Below are positions 6,658 to 10,206 of a DNA stretch of 10,206 nt, piece by piece; within the stretch, counting starts at the first letter, position 1, and each line of letters opens with the position of its first letter. The notes beneath the pieces are model-generated. The model was not told the DNA's origin and searched no databases. It saw only the letters and a program-made list of their open reading frames with translations. Where the stretch lies: the NCBI GenBank assembly GCA_047632015.1, contig JBLIBC010000084.1, positions 1 through 10,206 on the forward strand. The letters run 5' to 3'. A program made the position numbers and the translations under genes. Source of the DNA: JBLIAZ01 sp047632015 (GTDB lineage: Bacteria > Bacteroidota > Bacteroidia > Flavobacteriales_C > GCA-002722245).

Positions 6658-6693
6658 AAGCCCCCTCTAACTCCCCCGAAAGGGGAGGACTGC
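6658..6693 (-). repeat. Lone arm of the leuS palindromic element
   Basis: Read on the - strand, bases 6693-6660 match the right arm of the long leuS element (3910-3943) at 33 of 34 positions. It is therefore a right arm in inverted orientation, with no partner arm nearby. It can form a hairpin (CTCCCC 6671-6676, loop CGAAA, GGGGAG 6682-6687). Lying 2 nt after the lipoprotein stop, the hairpin could slow or end transcription of the leuS operon, though no T tract follows. Confidence 0.85.
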
Positions 6694-6715
6694 ATGATGT
6701 GAATTTATTGGGTGA

Positions 6716-6812
6716 TCAACGTAGTTCCTGATTTAGTGCAACGTAATCTGGAACGTGAAGTCTTAGCAATTTGTAATTGCTTGATCCAACTGAAATACCT
6801 TTTTGGTGCACT
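6716..6812 (+). repeat. Direct repeat, copy 1, left of the LRR gene
   Basis: The first 65 nt (6716-6780) match 8334-8398 at 58 positions in the same orientation. The next ~25 nt are less alike, but both copies then end with GTGCACT (6806-6812 here). Two foldbacks are visible: GTTCC...GGAAC, and a 6-bp hairpin GCAATT-TGT-AATTGC (6766-6780). In copy 2 the third base pair of that hairpin changes from A-T to G-C on both arms, which suggests a conserved structure. Neither copy keeps a shared open frame, so it is probably non-coding. Confidence 0.75.
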
Positions 6813-6845
6813 TATTCTTTGATCGATAACAAGATATATCAACAT

Positions 6846-6853
6846 TATATTTA
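6846..6853 (+). promoter_or_regulatory. Weak -7-like element before the LRR gene
   Basis: TATATTTA matches 7 of 8 positions of TAnnTTTG allowing the two free bases, with a TTG at 6819-6821, 24 nt upstream (slightly wide). A transcript start near 6860 would exclude the ATG at 6857 and favour the ATG at 6887. Confidence 0.3.
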
Positions 6854-6886
6854 CCTATGTGCCAATATGAAATCTTTGTTGATGTT

Positions 6887-8284
6887 ATGAGTATTAAAAA
6901 AAAATCACCTCTCTTTCTTGAGTGTTTTAACGTCAATAAAATGTTATGTTGGATGATGTTATTTTGTGTATCCTCAAGTTTACTTGCTCAAAATGTAGAC
7001 ATTCCTGATGTGGCATTTAAGTCATGTTTATTAGCTGATGAGGATATTAACACTAATAAAGATCAAGAGATTCAGATTAGTGAGGCTGCACTTGCAACTG
7101 ATATTGTATGTGTTGGCAAAGGAATTAATGATGTTAAAGGGATTGAAGCTTTCGTAGGTCTTAATCATTTAGATTGCAGCAGTAATAATCTGGATTCAAT
7201 AGATGTGTCACACAACAAAGAACTTAATGTATTAAGGTGTTTCAACAATAAAATTAAAGCGCTTGACCTTTCACAAAACAACAATATTTGGCATTTATCA
7301 TGTGGGGGAAACCTGATTGACTCACTGAATGTGGATTCAATATCAACTTTACAATATTTGTCTTGCGGTGGCAATGAACTTAAATACTTAGCAATCGATC
7401 AAAATGTAAACCTAGGGTATTTGTCATGCGGGGGGACTGAAATTACCGAATTTGACCTTTCTAAAAACACACAGTTACAAGAGTTACATGTTCCGTATAG
7501 CCAGCTTAAAATGCTAGATGTTTCAAACAACATTAACTTAACTAAGTTGAACGCTAGCTTTAATAGTTTATCAGAAATTGATTTTACAAATAATTCAAAA
7601 CTTGCAGAAATAGACCTTGAAGAGAACAACTTGGATAGTCTTGACCTTAGTTATTTGATTTATTTGAAGGTTGTCATTTGCCCATCAAATGAGTTGAAAT
7701 TCATTGATGTGACACACGCATGGAGGATAGAGAATCTTGTTGTGGTAAAAAACAAACTACAAGTTCTCAGTTTAGAAACCAACAGTAATTTGACTCACCT
7801 TAATTGTTATGAAAATGAAATCAAATCATTGGATTTGTCGTTGAATACCAACTTAGTATATGTCAATTGTCATAAGAATAAATTGCTTTATTTGAATGTG
7901 AAAAACGAAAAAAACAGTAATATATGGGGCTTTTGGGCTTTCGACAATGCTGATTTAAAGTGCATAACAGTTGATGATCCAGTCTTGAGTGAACAAGTGT
8001 GGGCTGAAATCGATGACCACACTTCATTTGGAGCTAATTGCAGCATTAATAGCAATCAATTGAATTCAGGAACAGTACCTGATATGATGATTTATCCTAA
8101 CCCCTTCACTGATTGGATAAAGGTAGATTTTTCTGAAACAGAAACCATTTCGATATACTCTCTGGATGGAAGCCTAGTATACAGTACCAAACCAACTTAT
8201 GATTTAATTGACGTTTCTTTTTTATCAAGTGGTTCTTACATGGTCCAACAGAGTAGTAGTTATGTTTTAATCGTTAAACAATAA
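6887..8284 (+). CDS. Secreted leucine-rich-repeat protein with T9SS sorting domain
   Basis: From the ATG at 6887 the product is 465 residues. It has a Lys-rich N-terminus and hydrophobic segment MLCWMMLFCVSSSLLAQ, an N-terminal cap (VDIPDVAFKSCLLADEDINTNKDQEIQISEA, typical of Bacteroidota LRR proteins), about twelve consecutive 21-residue leucine-rich repeats from base 7160 to about 7915 (pattern LxxLxCxxNxLxxLDLSxNxx, many with Cys at the sixth position), a degenerate last repeat, and a T9SS type A sorting tail starting at YPNPF (base 8093) and ending in a short basic terminus. It should be exported and then released or anchored at the cell surface. LRR proteins usually bind proteins or glycans; the partner is unknown. 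Starts at 6857 and 6941 are also possible; 6887 is preferred for its basic N-terminus and the position of the -7-like box. The gene is bracketed by direct repeats, suggesting that it behaves as a cassette. Confidence 0.85.
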   Translation: MSIKKKSPLFLECFNVNKMLCWMMLFCVSSSLLAQNVDIPDVAFKSCLLADEDINTNKDQEIQISEAALATDIVCVGKGINDVKGIEAFVGLNHLDCSSNNLDSIDVSHNKELNVLRCFNNKIKALDLSQNNNIWHLSCGGNLIDSLNVDSISTLQYLSCGGNELKYLAIDQNVNLGYLSCGGTEITEFDLSKNTQLQELHVPYSQLKMLDVSNNINLTKLNASFNSLSEIDFTNNSKLAEIDLEENNLDSLDLSYLIYLKVVICPSNELKFIDVTHAWRIENLVVVKNKLQVLSLETNSNLTHLNCYENEIKSLDLSLNTNLVYVNCHKNKLLYLNVKNEKNSNIWGFWAFDNADLKCITVDDPVLSEQVWAEIDDHTSFGANCSINSNQLNSGTVPDMMIYPNPFTDWIKVDFSETETISIYSLDGSLVYSTKPTYDLIDVSFLSSGSYMVQQSSSYVLIVKQ

Positions 8285-8333
8285 GTCCCTCTGAAAGAAG
8301 AGAACGGTTGGACGAGCTAATGCATTCACATTG

Positions 8334-8428
8334 TCAACGTAGTTCCTGATTTAGTGCAACGCAATATGGAACGTGAAGTCTTAGTGATTTACAATCGCGG
8401 TGATAAAATAGTTTAGTTGTAGTGCACT
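8334..8428 (+). repeat. Direct repeat, copy 2, right of the LRR gene
   Basis: The second copy of the repeat at 6716-6812, same orientation, starting 50 nt after the LRR stop codon. The hairpin here is GTGATT-TAC-AATCGC (8384-8398), one G-T wobble and otherwise paired. It ends with GTGCACT at 8422-8428. The copy-to-copy distance is 1618 bp. It abuts the truncated end of the M90 peptidase remnant. Confidence 0.75.
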
Positions 8429-8429
8429 C

Positions 8430-8440
8430 GTCCACAACAT
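8430..8440 (+). repeat. 11-bp direct repeat (with 8510-8520)
   Basis: GTCCACAACAT occurs at 8430-8440, 1 nt after the end of direct repeat copy 2, and again at 8510-8520 inside the M90 peptidase remnant, where on the - strand it encodes part of VDVVD. It may mark a duplication or slippage event linked to the loss of the 3' part of that gene, or be chance. Confidence 0.4.
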
Positions 8441-8449
8441 TTTTTGAAT

Positions 8450-8753
8450 TTATTTCCACTGTGGGAAATTAAATATGGGAATGACTGCGCTTGATGCAAC
8501 TAATAATTTGTCCACAACATCCACACTAACTTCTATTCCTGTTATGCGACAGTTCATCAAAAACTCTTGCACTTTATATTCAACTTGATTTTTTTCGACA
8601 TCAGACAGCGCATTGTAAAATGCTTACCTTTTTTAGGAGTATGACCCTCCATTTTGGGGGGAACGACCCACTTGGTAATTTCCACTTGTTTTTGTTCAGC
8701 AGGGTTTTGATGAGAAAAAGCACAGCAACAATAATTAAAATAAGACCATTCAT
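8450..8753 (-). pseudogene. Remnant of an MtfA-like zinc peptidase (M90 family), frameshifted and truncated
   Basis: On the - strand, from ATG 8753-8751, the frame reads MNGLILIIVAVLFLIKTLLN (a membrane segment), then KWKLPSGSFPPKWRVILLKKVS, and hits a stop soon after. Dropping one base near 8619-8621 continues it as FYNALSDVEKNQVEYKVQEF, LMNCRITGIEVSVDVVDKLL, VASSAVIPIFNFPQWK, then TAA (8452-8450). FPPKWR, FYxxL, Fxxxxxx(I/V)TGI and LLVAxSAVIPIFxFPxWxY are hallmarks of the N-terminal part of MtfA/M90 zinc-dependent peptidases of Bacteroidota. Intact members are about 250 residues or more, with an HExxH-type zinc site further on, which is absent here. The gene is therefore dead: one frameshift plus loss of the catalytic part. 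The break lies about 20 nt from direct repeat copy 2, so arrival of the LRR cassette or recombination at the repeat may have removed the 3' part. A search of the left flank of the cassette found no matching 3' half. Confidence 0.7.
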
Positions 8754-8813
8754 TGATGTTTTTGTTAGCACTTGTAATTAGCCTCGATTATTATGTCATG
8801 GCTGTGCAATAGT

Positions 8814-8849
8814 AAAAAAAAAGGCCAGTATTTTTCAATGCTGGCCTTT
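8814..8849 (-). terminator. Strong rho-independent terminator of the - strand T9SS gene
   Basis: AAAGGCCAG (8820-8828) and CTGGCCTTT (8841-8849) form a perfect 9-bp stem, extended by a T-G and an A-T pair, with loop TTTTTCAA. On the - strand the stem is followed by a run of at least seven T. It lies 24 nt after the stop of the gene at 8874 and separates it from the peptidase remnant. On the + strand it could also act weakly. Confidence 0.85.
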
Positions 8850-8873
8850 AACTATTCTAAAACGTAACTAAAA

Positions 8874-9875
8874 CTATTTAATTAACACCGTTGTGCTTGA
8901 TGTTCCTACAGAGCTTACTACCCGAACATGGTACGCTCCTGAAGTTAAATCAGCTACATTTATCGCTGCGTTATTGGTAATTGTTCGCTCAATTACCACT
9001 TGACCTGTTTGGTTAATGATACTTAAAACGGCGTTTAACTGTCCATCTTCCAATACCACATTTAAGGTGTTGTCTGCTGGATTTGGATATGCCGAGAATG
9101 ATTGAGTTTTCGCTGAAACAATTCCAGTACTAATTTCTTTTGAAATTCTGTAGTTGTCTAAATGTCCTGAACTGTTGGTTGCAGTGTTTCCATTGGAGTT
9201 TGCCACGTACACATATTTAAAAGCTGCCAAGGAGTTATTTACAACAAAGTCTTGTGTGATCAAAACACTTGTAAGCAAGGAATCACTGAAAACACTTAAT
9301 GAAACAGTGTTGGTGTCGGTACTTTTTATCTGAATCCAGTAATCTACGAATGAGGTTAGCGTAAATGCGGTATCAAATTCTTGCCATATGACAGTTGAAG
9401 CGTCTTTTTTACTTAGTAAGTTCACTGCATTTCCACTAAGTAAAACAGCAATCATATCATTGTCGTTCACGGTTCCCGCAATTGAAGGGTTCGTTGGGTT
9501 GTTTCTCCAAGGGTGTCTGTGTTCACCTGTCATTAAATTTTCACTCAATATCAAAGGATATACTCCATTATATTGATTACCACTTGGAGTAATTTTAAAT
9601 GAAGCAGAATAGCTGTCCGTAAAAGTACTTCCATATCCTCCTATTGAATCACTTAGAGCTGCATATAGTATGCTCGTCTCAGTACTTTTATTCATGTTGT
9701 ACGAGAATCTTGAAGAACTGCTATCGTACTCAAAAGCTGCGTTAGGACTGCTTCCAAAATCATCATAATAAGTCCACCCTCCTGCAGCAAAATTATCATT
9801 AAAATCGAACACTTGAGCAATAGAACTAAATCCCACTAATGCTATTAAATTGAATGTTATTATTATTTTTTTCAT
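8874..9875 (-). CDS. T9SS-secreted protein with probable jelly-roll domain
   Basis: This 333-residue protein has a signal peptide (MKKIIITFNLIALVGFSSIAQ, cleavage near residue 20). Residues about 22-247 begin FDFNDNFAAGGWTYYDDFGS and end GHLDNYRIS, a layout seen in secreted beta-sandwich (concanavalin A-like/LamG-like) modules of Bacteroidota. No catalytic motif was recognised, so a binding or structural role is more likely than a hydrolase; this is inference. The C-terminus is a T9SS type A sorting domain: SAYPNPADNTLNVVLEDG (YPNP at 263-266), then LSIINQTGQVV, LTSGAYHVRV and terminal TTVLIK. It should cross the outer membrane by T9SS. A strong terminator follows, and a -7-like box lies 25 nt upstream, so it is probably a single-gene unit. 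Confidence 0.85.
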   Translation of the reverse strand: MKKIIITFNLIALVGFSSIAQVFDFNDNFAAGGWTYYDDFGSSPNAAFEYDSSSSRFSYNMNKSTETSILYAALSDSIGGYGSTFTDSYSASFKITPSGNQYNGVYPLILSENLMTGEHRHPWRNNPTNPSIAGTVNDNDMIAVLLSGNAVNLLSKKDASTVIWQEFDTAFTLTSFVDYWIQIKSTDTNTVSLSVFSDSLLTSVLITQDFVVNNSLAAFKYVYVANSNGNTATNSSGHLDNYRISKEISTGIVSAKTQSFSAYPNPADNTLNVVLEDGQLNAVLSIINQTGQVVIERTITNNAAINVADLTSGAYHVRVVSSVGTSSTTVLIK

Positions 9876-9899
9876 GGTACTTTTTGTTACTTGTTTTTG

Positions 9900-9907
9900 T
9901 AAAGATA
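9900..9907 (-). promoter_or_regulatory. -7-like element of the - strand T9SS gene
   Basis: On the - strand this reads TATCTTTA, matching TAnnTTTG except for the last base. It would give a leader of about 18 nt before the ATG at 9875. The upstream TTG is only about 14 nt away, so the -33 side is weak. Confidence 0.35.
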
Positions 9908-10010
9908 GCTTCGATATACTACAATCGGAATTATTGCGCTAACTAAGATTTAAATTATTTAATGAATATCCGAATGGTTGAGCTTCCTTGATCCTTTTTG
10001 TAGTTCTTGA

Positions 10011-10206
10011 TTTAATTATTCTTCGGGATATTACACCAATACGAATACAGCAGTAGCTGCTGAGGTCAAAGCTACTCCGACAGTTGGGACTTGTGTGCTT
10101 CAGAATACAGTTGAGATAAGTGCGGACACAAGTTGTTTAGTTACGTCGGTTTTAGATATTTCATCCGGCCTGTTGTTGTATCCAAATCCTACTGAAAATT
10201 CAGTCT
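10011..10206 (+). pseudogene. 5'-less fragment of a T9SS-secreted protein, running off the window
   Basis: After an in-frame TGA at 10008-10010 the frame stays open to the window end: FNYSSGYYTNTNTAVAAEVK..., then ISSGLLLYPNPTENSV. LLLYPNPTENSV is the start of a T9SS type A sorting domain, so the frame is very likely real protein coding or recently was. No ATG is present in it, and the preceding 130 nt in the other forward frames show no convincing continuation, so the 5' part seems lost or shifted out of frame. The frame could also be rescued by a start or frameshift that I failed to see. It continues beyond the right edge. Confidence 0.5.

Larger units (their letters stand above)
8285..8873. 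other. Gene-free interval of 589 bp: repeat, peptidase remnant, terminator
   Basis: Between the LRR gene and the - strand T9SS gene there is no intact gene. From left to right it holds about 50 nt of unassigned sequence, direct repeat copy 2, an 11-bp repeat, the MtfA-like remnant on the - strand, about 60 nt of unassigned AT-rich sequence and the terminator hairpin. It has the look of a site of gene loss and insertion. Confidence 0.7.

Noticed and set aside
6730..6846. Small - strand protein in the first direct repeat
   Set aside because: A short open frame exists, but the equivalent frame in the second copy is broken by a stop and has a non-conservative change, while the hairpin is kept; the repeat is better explained as non-coding.
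6716..8428. Integron attC sites around the LRR gene
   Set aside because: The repeats lack RYYYAAC and GTTRRRY core sites in the expected positions, and no integrase is in view.
10000..10014. Third copy of the LRR-flanking repeat (GTAGTTCTTGATTTA)
   Set aside because: 14 of 15 bases match the repeat core but similarity stops on both sides; too short to call.

Overview
The window looks like the chromosome of an AT-rich member of the Bacteroidota, most likely Flavobacteriales-like. The lineage is inferred from three things: two proteins with type IX secretion (T9SS) sorting tails of the YPNP type plus a third tail at the right edge, several small outer-membrane beta-barrel proteins, and promoters that fit the Bacteroidota -7 consensus TAnnTTTG instead of a sigma-70 box. 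No tRNA, rRNA, CRISPR array or classical transposase gene was seen.

Left part (1-1787): the likely tail of an upstream gene, a secreted beta-barrel protein on the + strand, a convergent beta-barrel-like protein on the - strand, and a divergent promoter region between the latter and leuS.

Centre (1788-6655): an apparent operon of leuS (leucyl-tRNA synthetase), a small outer-membrane protein (4 nt after leuS) and an alpha/beta-hydrolase lipoprotein (1 nt further on). leuS is the striking gene. It is 1106 codons long because it carries two in-frame insertions of one mobile-element family. The larger (3481-3943) has inverted, hairpin-forming G/C-rich ends, a 5-bp flanking duplication, and inside it a complete-looking DUF559 (PD-(D/E)XK, Vsr-like) endonuclease domain read in the synthetase frame. 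The smaller (2666-2776) has the same ends but no endonuclease, and sits in the editing domain. A lone arm of the same family lies just after the lipoprotein gene (6658-6693). Without the insertions the enzyme would be about 913 residues, a normal size, and its HIGH, editing and KMSKS motifs are intact. This is the best candidate for an undescribed system: an endonuclease-bearing palindromic element that lives inside the protein-coding frame of an essential gene.

Right part (6656-10206): a secreted leucine-rich-repeat protein is bracketed by two direct copies of a roughly 96-bp hairpin-containing repeat, as if it were a cassette. Next to the right-hand copy is a broken - strand remnant of an MtfA-like M90 zinc peptidase, with one frameshift and no catalytic part. 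Beyond it come a strong terminator, a - strand T9SS-secreted protein with a probable jelly-roll domain, and at the right edge an open frame ending in a T9SS sorting tail with no visible start.

Functionally the window combines translation (leuS), the cell envelope and secretion (beta-barrels, lipoprotein, T9SS cargo) and the debris of several small repeat families. The genes other than the leuS operon do not form an obvious pathway.
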